Positions 1-5,567 are shown, counted from the stretch's first letter. The stretch is 6,601 nt of DNA from Candidatus Dormiibacterota bacterium (GCA_019236085.1 JAFAJR010000191.1:1-6601); one strand, 5' to 3'. The notes: generated by a model not told the origin, from the letters alone. Program-made: numbers and translations.

Positions 1-291
1 CCGGCCACCGGGGCTGTGGTGATGATCGGCGAGATCGGCGGCTCCGACGAGGAGAACGCGGCCGCGTGGATTCGCCAGTCGGGCTTTGACAAGCCCGTCG
101 TGGCGTTCATCTCCGGACGGACGGCGCCGCCCGGCAAGCGCATGGGCCACGCCGGGGCGATCATCAGCGGCAACACCGGGACGGCGCAGAGCAAGATCGA
201 CGCCCTGACGGCCGCCGGCGCGGCCATTGCCGACACCATCGAGGACGTCGTCCGCTTCACCGCTGAACGCCTGCCCTCGCGCGCTCTCTGA
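1..291 (+). CDS. sucD: Succinyl-CoA ligase (ADP/GDP-forming) alpha subunit, C-terminal fragment
   Basis: The last 96 residues of the alpha subunit of succinyl-CoA synthetase are present; the gene starts upstream of the window. The enzyme interconverts succinyl-CoA and succinate with substrate-level phosphorylation in the cytosol, as a heteromer with SucB/SucC. Seen: the family block VMIGEIGGS at fragment residues 7-15, then PGKRMGHAGAIISG, whose His (fragment residue 50, codon 148-150) corresponds to the phosphorylated active-site His (His246 in E. coli SucD), then GTAQSKIDALTAAGA, typical of the C-terminal ligase domain. The frame is open to the window edge and ends in TGA at 289-291, giving a normal C-terminus. 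The sucC partner is expected just upstream. A malate-CoA ligase alpha subunit (MtkB) has the same motifs and cannot be fully excluded without the N-terminus, but SucD is much the commoner assignment. Confidence 0.95.
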   Translation, partial: PATGAVVMIGEIGGSDEENAAAWIRQSGFDKPVVAFISGRTAPPGKRMGHAGAIISGNTGTAQSKIDALTAAGAAIADTIEDVVRFTAERLPSRAL

Positions 292-292
292 A

Positions 293-703
293 TCAGCTGC
301 GGAAGCGCAGCACCACGAGCGCCGCGATGTACGACACGCCGGCGATAACCGCAAGCAGGACGTACGGTCCACCGTTTCCGCCGCGAGCGATGTCGACGAT
401 GAATCCGACGATGACTGCGCAGATCGTGAAGGTGCCACTGATCGCCGTCGCGAGCAGGTCCAGGTGCGCGAAGCGCTCGTCGCGAGCATCGGCGGTGGTG
501 AATCCGCGCACCGTCTCGTTCCGCCGCGCAAGCAGCAGCGCGACAGCTGCCAGCACCATCACCCCGAGCATCTCCAGGCCGAGCTGGCGCTTGCCGCCGG
601 CCCATGCAGCACCCAGATAGACGAGGCCGGCCACGACCAGCACCGCCGGCAGCAGCCAGCGCGACCGCATCACCCTATGCACCGTTGGCGTTCCTGTCGA
701 CAT
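293..703 (-). CDS. Small four-helix membrane protein paired with an Xre regulator
   Basis: Predicted 136-residue integral membrane protein of unknown function. Four hydrophobic segments are visible at about residues 16-35, 42-59, 83-104 and 113-132. Between the second and third lies a polar stretch RNETVRGFTTADARDERFAH. A DER motif just before a helix recalls DUF2178-like small membrane proteins, but that likeness is only by eye. The start at 703 is chosen because GGAGGAGGT lies 5 nt upstream of the ATG. This places the start inside the regulator gene (29-bp overlap, different frame). An ATG at 668-670, 4 nt after the regulator stop, is the main alternative and would remove 11 residues. A longer form from 730 has no advantage. 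The pairing resembles CylR2 (DNA-binding) with CylR1 (membrane) of Enterococcus, where the membrane partner is thought to modulate the regulator; that role here is inference. Its stop is one base from the sucD stop. Confidence 0.8.
   Translation of the reverse strand: MSTGTPTVHRVMRSRWLLPAVLVVAGLVYLGAAWAGGKRQLGLEMLGVMVLAAVALLLARRNETVRGFTTADARDERFAHLDLLATAISGTFTICAVIVGFIVDIARGGNGGPYVLLAVIAGVSYIAALVVLRFRS
296..311 (+). terminator. Hairpin just after the sucD stop, possible terminator without T-tract
   Basis: A perfect 6-bp stem, GCTGCG-GAAG-CGCAGC, begins 4 nt after the sucD stop. It lies inside the last codons of the convergent membrane-protein gene. There is no following T-run, so intrinsic termination of the classical kind is not supported. 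It could end or stabilise the sucD transcript, or it could simply be GC-rich coding sequence. Confidence 0.3.
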
Positions 704-884
704 CGAAGACCTCCTCCACGCTGAGCCCAAAAAACCGCGCCAGCCCTATGGCCAGGGGCAGTGACGGCAGGTAGCGCTCTGTCTCGATGGCATTGATCGT
801 CTGCCTCGAGACCCTGAGCGCCTCGCCGAGCTGCCCCTGCGAGAGCCCGCGGGCGGTGCGCAGCTCCCGGACGGTGTTCCTCAT
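675..884 (-). CDS. Xre-family (CylR2/YozG-type) helix-turn-helix regulator
   Basis: A 69-residue single-domain DNA-binding protein. The whole chain is one Xre/Cro-type HTH: helix 1 RELRTARG (6-13), helix 2 SQGQLGEAL (15-23), recognition helix SRQTINAIE (26-34), then ERYLPSLPLAIGLARFFGLSVEEVF (36-60). The block VSRQTINAIE...Y.PSL..A is diagnostic of the short CylR2/YozG type, which binds DNA as a dimer; the length matches these 65-70-residue proteins. The ATG at 884-882 is chosen because it gives the typical N-terminus (MRNTVRELR). No Shine-Dalgarno is visible, and a -10-like TAAGCT lies 8 nt upstream, so the mRNA may be leaderless. It precedes and overlaps the membrane-protein gene. Three CTTGACA/TGTCAAG half-sites in the upstream gap are the likely operator, implying autorepression and possibly control of the divergent acyl-CoA dehydrogenase operon. 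Confidence 0.92.
   Translation of the reverse strand: MRNTVRELRTARGLSQGQLGEALRVSRQTINAIETERYLPSLPLAIGLARFFGLSVEEVFDVDRNANGA
709..717 (-). promoter_or_regulatory. Shine-Dalgarno site for the membrane-protein gene
   Basis: On the minus strand GGAGGAGGT is followed by CTTCG and then ATG (703-701). This is the strongest ribosome binding site in the window and decides the start. It also encodes the Val-Glu-Glu-Val of the overlapping regulator, so part of the match may be fortuitous. Confidence 0.55.
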
Positions 885-892
885 GGCTGTAA

Positions 893-922
893 AGCTTACT
901 TGACATCGAACGGAGCTGTCAA
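893..922 (-). promoter_or_regulatory. Promoter of the Xre regulator/membrane-protein pair
   Basis: On the minus strand a perfect -35 TTGACA (922-917) is followed, after an 18-nt spacer, by TAAGCT (898-893) as a weak -10. The ATG lies 8 nt further on, so transcription would begin at or within a few bases of the start codon. Two CTTGACA half-sites cover the -35 and the spacer, consistent with repression. Confidence 0.55.
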
Positions 923-934
923 GTCAGCTTGACA
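899..934. promoter_or_regulatory. Candidate Xre operator: three CTTGACA half-sites
   Basis: CTTGACA at 899-905, its inverse TGTCAAG at 917-923, and CTTGACA at 928-934. The last two form a perfect 7-bp inverted repeat around TCAG. The first and third extend to a 10-bp direct repeat, CTTGACATCG, offset by 29 bp. Repeated half-sites beside a divergent Xre gene are the expected form of an autoregulatory operator. Because TTGACA is also the -35 consensus, part of the symmetry may only reflect two back-to-back promoters. Confidence 0.55.
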
Positions 935-954
935 TCGGCGCCGTCCGCTACCGT
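929..954 (+). promoter_or_regulatory. Candidate promoter of the ACAD1 operon
   Basis: A perfect -35 TTGACA (929-934) lies upstream of TACCGT (949-954), a TAnnnT-type -10 placed 10 nt before the ATG at 965. The 14-nt spacer is short, so the TTGACA may instead belong mainly to the operator. No Shine-Dalgarno precedes the ATG, in keeping with a leaderless mRNA. Confidence 0.4.
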
Positions 955-964
955 TACCGACCGC

Positions 965-2128
965 ATGGACTTCGAGCTCAGCGACGAGCAGCGCCACATC
1001 CGCAGCACGGTGCGCGACTTCGCGCAGGGCGTCATCGCGCCCCAGGCGGCGAGCTTCGACGAGAGTGGCGAATTTCCGTACGAGTGGGTCAGGGGGATGG
1101 GCGAGCTGGGCCTCTTCGCACTGCCGTTCCCGGAGTCCGTGGGAGGCGCAGGCGGTGGCTTTCTCTCGTACTGCCTGGCGATGGAGGAGGTGGCGCGGGC
1201 CGACGCGTCGGCGGCGATCACCCTGGAGGCCGCGGTGTCACTGGGCATCACGCCGCTCATCGATTTCGCGTCCCGGGAGCAGCAGGAGCGCTGGCTCCCG
1301 TCGCTGCTGAGCGGAGAGAAGCTGTGGTCCTTCGGGCTGACCGAACCGGAGGCCGGCTCGGATGCCGCCGCGACGCAGACCAGGGCGCGCCTCGACGGCG
1401 ATGAGTGGGTCATCACCGGGCGAAAGGCATTCATCACCAATGCCGGCACGGACATCAGCGCCGGCGTGACCATCACCGCGCTCACCGGCGATGGTGGTCA
1501 GCGAGAGATCAGCGCCATCGCTGTGGAGAAAGGAACCGCCGGCTACACCCAGGCGCCGAAGTACCGCAAGCTGGGCTGGCACGCGTCCGACACGCGCGAG
1601 CTGATCTTCGACGAGTGCCGCGTCCCAAAGGAGAACGTGGTGGGGGCGCGCGGCGGCGGTTTCAGACAGTTCATGCACATACTCGAAGGTGGCCGCATCG
1701 CCATCGCGGCGCTCGCCGTCGGACTGGCGCAGGCCTGCCTGGATGCCTCGCTAGCCTACGCCGCTGAACGCAAGCAGTTCGGCCAGCCGTTGGCGATGTT
1801 TCAGAACACGCAGTTCAAGTTGGCCGACATGGCCACACAGGTCGAGCTGGCGCGGATGATGACCTGGCGCGCTGCGGCAGCCATCGACGCGGGAGACTCG
1901 CCGATGCCCTACGCGTCTATGGCCAAGCTGCACGCGTCAGAAGTCGCCACGGCCGCGGCCAGCCAGGCTGTGCAGATTCACGGTGGCTACGGGTTCATGG
2001 AGGAATCGCCGGTGGCACGGTTCTACCGCGATGCGAAGATCAACGAGATCGGCGAGGGAACTAGCGAGGTGCAGCGCATCCTGATCGCGCGGCACATCTT
2101 CCGTCCATTCGAGGTGCTGCCGGAATGA
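965..2128 (+). CDS. Acyl-CoA dehydrogenase (ACAD1)
   Basis: A 387-residue flavoprotein that oxidises acyl-CoA to trans-2-enoyl-CoA, passing electrons to ETF; cytosolic, first step of beta-oxidation. Seen: N-terminal helical domain (MDFELSDEQRHIR...), beta-domain FAD/substrate loop FGLTEPEAGSD (123-133), ITGRKAFITNAG (150-161), RVPKENVVG (219-227), the FAD-contact segment ERKQFG (268-273), QIHGGYGF (337-344) and RDAKINEIGEGTSEVQR with catalytic Glu364. Length is normal for the family. EGGR at 241-244 lacks the Glu-Arg placement of isovaleryl-CoA dehydrogenase, so it is of the short/medium-chain or branched short-chain type; the substrate cannot be read from sequence. The ATG at 965 gives the canonical start; an in-frame TTG at 929 lies in the operator and was rejected. 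It is first in a four-gene operon and overlaps the next gene by ATGA. Confidence 0.95.
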   Translation: MDFELSDEQRHIRSTVRDFAQGVIAPQAASFDESGEFPYEWVRGMGELGLFALPFPESVGGAGGGFLSYCLAMEEVARADASAAITLEAAVSLGITPLIDFASREQQERWLPSLLSGEKLWSFGLTEPEAGSDAAATQTRARLDGDEWVITGRKAFITNAGTDISAGVTITALTGDGGQREISAIAVEKGTAGYTQAPKYRKLGWHASDTRELIFDECRVPKENVVGARGGGFRQFMHILEGGRIAIAALAVGLAQACLDASLAYAAERKQFGQPLAMFQNTQFKLADMATQVELARMMTWRAAAAIDAGDSPMPYASMAKLHASEVATAAASQAVQIHGGYGFMEESPVARFYRDAKINEIGEGTSEVQRILIARHIFRPFEVLPE

Positions 2129-2619
2129 GCGTATCCGAGCCCGCGGCATACGTCGAGGACAATAGGCGCGAGTTGACACGCATGCGGTCTATCATCGCCG
2201 CTTTGAACGACGACGAGTTGCTACTCGCAGTCAACGAGAGCTGGACGCTGGCGGGCGTGCTGGGGCACATCGCCTTCTGGGATGGCCGCGTGCTCGCTCT
2301 CGCCGGCAAATTGCAGCGGGGGGAAGCCTTCACCGATTCCGACACCGAGCCCGAGGATGTCGACTGGATCAACGACGCATCAGCGCCGCTCATCCACGCA
2401 ATTCCGGCGCGGCTGGCATCGGAGTTTGCGCTGCGCATCGCCGAGGACGCCGATCGGTGCGTCGCCGAGCTGCCACGCACTGCCGTGTGGCCCGACGATC
2501 CGGAAAGCCCGATCACCGCTCCGCGCGCAATCCATCGCGGCGAGCATCTCGATGAGGTCGAGGGCGCGCTGGGGCGGCACGGCATCTCGATTGACGCTGA
2601 GGGACGCCGGGTACGATGA
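2125..2619 (+). CDS. DinB-fold putative metal-dependent protein
   Basis: A 164-residue protein of the DinB/YfiT-like four-helix superfamily (related to the N-terminal domain of mycothiol-dependent maleylpyruvate isomerase). Seen: ESWTLAGVLGHIAFWDGRVLAL (38-59), the usual W-x6-7-H-x3-W pattern of the second helix with His48, and HRGEH (137-141) near the C-terminus giving His137 and His141. Together these are the three His that bind a divalent metal in this fold, so the metal site appears intact. The family includes thiol-dependent transferases and many proteins of unknown function; no substrate is assigned. The ATG overlaps the ACAD1 stop (ATGA), with GAGGTG (2111-2116) 8 nt upstream as ribosome binding site, indicating translational coupling. 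Its place between acyl-CoA dehydrogenase and thiolase genes suggests co-expression with CoA-ester catabolism, but its role there is unknown. Confidence 0.82.
   Translation: MSVSEPAAYVEDNRRELTRMRSIIAALNDDELLLAVNESWTLAGVLGHIAFWDGRVLALAGKLQRGEAFTDSDTEPEDVDWINDASAPLIHAIPARLASEFALRIAEDADRCVAELPRTAVWPDDPESPITAPRAIHRGEHLDEVEGALGRHGISIDAEGRRVR
2591..2617 (+). promoter_or_regulatory. Possible internal promoter for the thiolase gene
   Basis: TTGACG (2591-2596), a 15-nt spacer and TACGAT (2612-2617) sit inside the last codons of the DinB-fold gene. The thiolase GTG follows 6 nt after TACGAT, which would give a leaderless or near-leaderless mRNA. No Shine-Dalgarno is visible before this GTG. The thiolase could equally be translated by coupling from the upstream stop. 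Confidence 0.4.
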
Positions 2620-2623
2620 CGGC

Positions 2624-3799
2624 GTGAGCCGTTCGCCAGTCATCGTCGCCGCCGCTCGCACACCCTTCGGCAGGCTGGGTGGCGGCCTCGCTTCCGTTCC
2701 GGCCGTACAGCTCGGCGCGAAGGCAATTCGTGAGGTCGTCACTCGCGCCGGCGTGGAACCCGGCGAGGTGGACCAGGTGATCATGGGCACCGTCCTGCCC
2801 GCTGGCCAGGGACAGGTCCCCGCCCGCCAGGCGGCGCTCGCCGCGGGGATTCCACCGACCGTTTCGGCGATGACCATCAACAAGGTGTGCGCCAGCGCGC
2901 TGAAGGCTGTGAACCTCGGCGCACTGCTCATCAACGCAGGCGAGGCGGACGTGGTGGTCGCGGGCGGGATGGAGTCCATGTCGCAGGCGCCGTACCTGCT
3001 GCAGGATCAGCGCTTCGGCGCCCGCTTCGGTGATCGGATCGCAGTCGATTCGATGATGCACGACGGACTGTGCTGCCCGGTTGACGGCGTGTTGATGGGC
3101 GTGCACGGCAGCGACGTGGCTGCCGAGCTCGGCGTGTCTCGCGAGCAGCAGGACGAATGGTCGTACCGCTCGCAGATGCGCTACCAGGATGCGCTGGCTG
3201 CCGGTCGATTCGCCGAGGAGGTCATCAGCGTCGGCGTCAACGGTCACACCGTGGAACGCGATGAGCAGCCACGCGCCGACACAACGCTCGAGAAGCTGGC
3301 GGCGCTGCGTCCTGCATTCGGTGAGGGGAGCACGATCACCGCGGGCAACGCGCCGGGGATGAATGACGGCGCCACAGCTGTGGTGCTGATGAGCGCGGAG
3401 CGTGCCGCTGCATCGGGACTTGCGCCACTGGGACATTGGGTAGCGTACGGCGAGGCGGCGCGGGAGCATCCCTACCTGGCCACCGTGCCGGCGCTCGCCT
3501 TGGAGAACGCCATGGCCAAGACGCGCGGTGAGGTGTTGGCCGACCGGCTTGCACTTGTCGAGATCAACGAGGCGTTCGCAGCAGTGGCGATCACCAGCAC
3601 GCGGATGCTCGAGGTGGACCCCGAGATCGTGAACGTCAACGGCGGTGCAATCGCTGTCGGCCACCCCATCGGGGCCTCTGGCGCTCGCATCCTGATGACG
3701 CTGCTGTATGAGCTCCGCCGGCGCGGCGGCGGGTACGGCGGCGCCGGGATTTGCAGCGGCATCGCGCAGGGCGAAGCGACCCTCGTCCGTGTCGATTGA
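2624..3799 (+). CDS. Acetyl-CoA acetyltransferase / thiolase
   Basis: A 391-residue thiolase, the normal length for the family. It either cleaves 3-ketoacyl-CoA with CoA (last step of beta-oxidation) or condenses two acetyl-CoA. Seen: N-terminus PVIVAAARTPFGRLGG, the nucleophile block INKVCASALKAV with Cys89, GGMESMSQAPYLL (114-126), NEAFA (315-319), GHPIGASGARI with His347, and the second catalytic Cys377 in GICSGIAQGEA, where the usual GGGQG is altered to SGIAQG. A GTG start at 2624 gives the standard N-terminus, 4 nt after the DinB-fold stop; the frame stays open further upstream but that sequence is not thiolase. Motifs resemble the acetoacetyl-CoA thiolase (AtoB/PhaA) group more than the long-chain FadA group, a judgement by eye. 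With the flanking ACAD genes a catabolic role is likely. Confidence 0.94.
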   Translation: MSRSPVIVAAARTPFGRLGGGLASVPAVQLGAKAIREVVTRAGVEPGEVDQVIMGTVLPAGQGQVPARQAALAAGIPPTVSAMTINKVCASALKAVNLGALLINAGEADVVVAGGMESMSQAPYLLQDQRFGARFGDRIAVDSMMHDGLCCPVDGVLMGVHGSDVAAELGVSREQQDEWSYRSQMRYQDALAAGRFAEEVISVGVNGHTVERDEQPRADTTLEKLAALRPAFGEGSTITAGNAPGMNDGATAVVLMSAERAAASGLAPLGHWVAYGEAAREHPYLATVPALALENAMAKTRGEVLADRLALVEINEAFAAVAITSTRMLEVDPEIVNVNGGAIAVGHPIGASGARILMTLLYELRRRGGGYGGAGICSGIAQGEATLVRVD

Positions 3800-4910
3800 C
3801 ACCGCGGCTGCGGTCTCGCTGCGAGAGCGGATCGCCTCATTCACGCAGGACTTTCTGCGGCCCGCCGCTGCATCGATAGCGCGGGGGGACGGCCCAAGCC
3901 CCAAGGAGATCACCGGCGCTGCAGGCGAGGCAGGGCTGGCAGGCATCCTGACGCCGGCCGAGTTCGGAGGATCGGGCGGCACGCACAGCGATTTCGTCGA
4001 CTTCATCGAGACGGTTGCTCATGAGGACGCGAGTGCCGCAGTGATCCTCGACGTGCACCTGTCAGTCGGAACCGAGCCGATCATCCTGTTCGGAGACGAT
4101 GACCAGCGGCGTCGCTACTTGCCGCGTCTCGCCTCGGGCGAGTGGCTCGGCGGTTTCGCGCTCACTGAGCCCGGAGGCGGCAGCGACGCCGCCGCGCTGC
4201 AGACACGAGCCGAACGCAGCGGGGACGAATACGTGATCAGCGGCACGAAGACATTCATTACAAGCGCGGGCGCCGCCGACGTCTACGTTGTCATGGCGCG
4301 CACCGCCGAGGGAGCCAAGGGAATCAGCGCGTTCCTGGTCGAGGCGTCGTCGCCGGGTGTCACCGCCGGCGTGCCGTTCCACAAGCTCGGCCTGCATGGG
4401 TCCTGGACCGGCGAGCTCGTGCTCGACAACGTTCGCGTGCCGGCCGCGAATCGCCTGGGCGACGAGGGGATAGGTTTCTCCGCCGCCATGGCTGCGCTGG
4501 ACAGCGGACGCGTCGGAATCTCAGCGCAGGCAGTGGGCATTGCCCAGGGAGCGCTGGATGTCAGCATCGCTGCCGTTCGACAACAAACACGAGGGGGTGC
4601 TGATGCCGACCTCGTTGCGCTTGCTGACATGGAGGCGAGGACCGCCGCCGCGCGTTCGCTGACCCGGCACTGTGCAGCAATGGTCGACGCCGGTGAGCGT
4701 GTCACGTCGGACGCCGCGGTGACCAAGCTCTACAGCACCGACGCGTGCGTCGCGGTTGCAGCCGCAGCTGTCGATCTGTGCGCGCCGGAATCGGCACGGG
4801 ATGATCACGCTGCTGCCATTCGCCTCCGCGACGCCAAGGCGTGTCAGATCTACGAGGGAACGAACCAGATCCAGCGGGTGGTGATCGCTCGCCGCCTTCT
4901 GGATCCCTGA
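3789..4910 (+). CDS. Divergent acyl-CoA dehydrogenase-like subunit (ACAD2)
   Basis: A 373-residue ACAD-family protein, slightly short. The N- and middle domains look normal: FALTEPGGGSD (123-133), ISGTKTFITSAG (150-161), RVPAANRLGDEGIGF (216-230), GRVGISAQAVGIAQGALD (240-257), and the C-terminal RDAKACQIYEGTNQIQR with the catalytic-type Glu356. Two FAD-contact segments are degraded. Where ACAD1 and ACAD3 have ERKQFG/ERRQFG this protein has QQTRGG followed by a five-residue deletion. Where they have QIHGGYGF/QILGG this protein has DLCAPESA (329-336) in ungapped alignment. Such loss is known in heteromeric ACADs (for example the mycobacterial ChsE pairs), so it may work only with ACAD1 or another partner; that is inference. 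The GTG at 3789 lies inside the thiolase gene (11-bp overlap) and gives MSIDTAAAVSLRERI; no good Shine-Dalgarno is seen, so coupling is likely. Last gene of the operon. Confidence 0.87.
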   Translation: MSIDTAAAVSLRERIASFTQDFLRPAAASIARGDGPSPKEITGAAGEAGLAGILTPAEFGGSGGTHSDFVDFIETVAHEDASAAVILDVHLSVGTEPIILFGDDDQRRRYLPRLASGEWLGGFALTEPGGGSDAAALQTRAERSGDEYVISGTKTFITSAGAADVYVVMARTAEGAKGISAFLVEASSPGVTAGVPFHKLGLHGSWTGELVLDNVRVPAANRLGDEGIGFSAAMAALDSGRVGISAQAVGIAQGALDVSIAAVRQQTRGGADADLVALADMEARTAAARSLTRHCAAMVDAGERVTSDAAVTKLYSTDACVAVAAAAVDLCAPESARDDHAAAIRLRDAKACQIYEGTNQIQRVVIARRLLDP

Positions 4911-4916
4911 CACCGA

Positions 4917-4950
4917 CGGCGGCTGCGCCGCTGCGTCAGCCGGCTGACGC
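4917..4950. terminator. Paired hairpins with an 18-bp palindrome, possible bidirectional terminator
   Basis: Two adjoining inverted repeats lie where ACAD2 and the acetyltransferase gene converge. The first is CGGCGGC-tgc-GCCGCTG (4917-4933, one G-T pair). The second is the perfect palindrome GCGTCAGCCGGCTGACGC (4933-4950), which can fold as a 7-bp stem on a CCGG loop. The palindrome contains the acetyltransferase stop codon. Neither has a T-run, so Rho-independent release is unproven, but position and symmetry suit termination from both sides. Confidence 0.45.
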
Positions 4951-5502
4951 CTGTCGCGCCGACCACTCGTCGACGGTGATCGCGTAGAGGATGTGATCCT
5001 CCCACCTGCCGTTGATCCGCAGGTGCTGAGGCGACATGCCGATCTGCACGAGACCACATTTCTCGGCAACGCGGATGGAGCGCACGTTGCGCGGCATGAT
5101 CGCGGCCTCAATGCGGTGCAGCCCGAACGTGGTGAAGGCCTCGCGCACTGTGAGCTGCACCGCATTGGTGGCAACGCCCTGTCCCCAGAGCGCAGCCTCC
5201 ACCAGGTAGCCGAGGTGTGCCGACTGGAAGGCGCTGCGCACCACGTTGCTTATCGACGTTCGGCCCACCAGACCGCGGCCCCTGGCGCTGATGCCGAAGG
5301 AGTGCGAGCGACCGGCTTCCCACTCGGCGCGCGCGTAGTCGTTGACAAGCCGCTGGCCGCGCAGCTCGAAGAATTCCGGCGGCCTGGTGGGTTCCCATGG
5401 GGCAAAGGCTTCCCGGTTGCGCTGGAAGAACGCAAGTTGCTCGGCAACCTCGAAGTCGCTCCAGGGCTTGATGGCGACATCGACGGGCGTCCTAGTGCTC
5501 AT
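4936..5502 (-). CDS. GNAT family N-acetyltransferase, RimJ/RimL type
   Basis: A 188-residue single-domain GNAT enzyme, which transfers an acetyl group from acetyl-CoA to an amine; cytosolic. Seen: the acetyl-CoA pyrophosphate loop LWGQGVAT (105-112, G-x-G-x-A form), followed by NAVQLTVREAFTTFGLHRIEA (113-133), then PRNVRSIRVAEKCGLVQIG (137-155), the N-x2-S-x4-EK-x-G signature of the RimJ/RimL (Acetyltransf_3) group, and GRWEDHILYAI near the C-terminus (165-175). Length fits that group. The ATG at 5502 is chosen for fit to the family N-terminus; the frame is open much further upstream, but only as antisense of the next gene. TAGGCT lies 8 nt before the ATG and no Shine-Dalgarno is seen. The substrate (protein N-terminus, aminoglycoside or small molecule) is not predictable. 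It stands alone between two ACAD genes on the opposite strand. Confidence 0.92.
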   Translation of the reverse strand: MSTRTPVDVAIKPWSDFEVAEQLAFFQRNREAFAPWEPTRPPEFFELRGQRLVNDYARAEWEAGRSHSFGISARGRGLVGRTSISNVVRSAFQSAHLGYLVEAALWGQGVATNAVQLTVREAFTTFGLHRIEAAIMPRNVRSIRVAEKCGLVQIGMSPQHLRINGRWEDHILYAITVDEWSARQASAG

Positions 5503-5510
5503 GAGTTGCC

Positions 5511-5516
5511 AGCCTA
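5511..5516 (-). promoter_or_regulatory. -10 element for the acetyltransferase gene
   Basis: On the minus strand TAGGCT lies 8 nt upstream of the ATG at 5502, within the 72-bp divergent gap. No clear -35 is found at 16-18 nt. It is supported mainly by the same placement at four other starts in the window, so the evidence is modest. Confidence 0.35.
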
Positions 5517-5561
5517 CCCCGTCGTTGCGCGTCCGGGAGACGGCGCAGGTCGCGGCGGCGC

Positions 5562-5567
5562 TACTCT
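5562..5567 (+). promoter_or_regulatory. -10 element for ACAD3
   Basis: TACTCT lies 7 nt upstream of the GTG at 5575. No convincing -35 is seen at the usual distance and no Shine-Dalgarno lies between it and the GTG, pointing to a leaderless transcript. It shares the divergent gap with the acetyltransferase promoter. Confidence 0.38.

Noticed and set aside
227..724. Plus-strand 165-codon open frame opposite the membrane-protein/regulator pair
   Set aside because: Composition is His/Arg/Gln-rich with no motif; the opposite strand has clear transmembrane segments and an HTH domain.
929..964. TTG start for ACAD1 at 929
   Set aside because: It falls within the -35/operator repeat. The added residues do not match ACADs, while the ATG at 965 gives the canonical MDFELSDEQ start.
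1165..2128. ACAD1 as isovaleryl-CoA dehydrogenase
   Set aside because: The segment equivalent to the isovaleryl enzyme's catalytic Glu-Arg reads Gly-Arg (EGGR, 241-244), and the Glu at the C-terminal EGT position (364) is present instead.
2282..2623. In-frame N-terminal extension of the thiolase (505 codons in total)
   Set aside because: The extension overlaps the DinB-fold gene in another frame and is Ser/Arg/Pro-rich. The thiolase family N-terminus begins exactly after the GTG at 2624.
3708..3788. Upstream ATG for ACAD2 at 3708
   Set aside because: The 27 added Ala/Ser-rich residues are the shadow of the thiolase C-terminus. The GTG at 3789 fits the family start.
2513..4006. 497-codon minus-strand open frame opposite the thiolase gene
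   Set aside because: It lies antisense to strongly supported thiolase and ACAD2 coding sequence, with low-complexity shadow composition and no recognisable motif.
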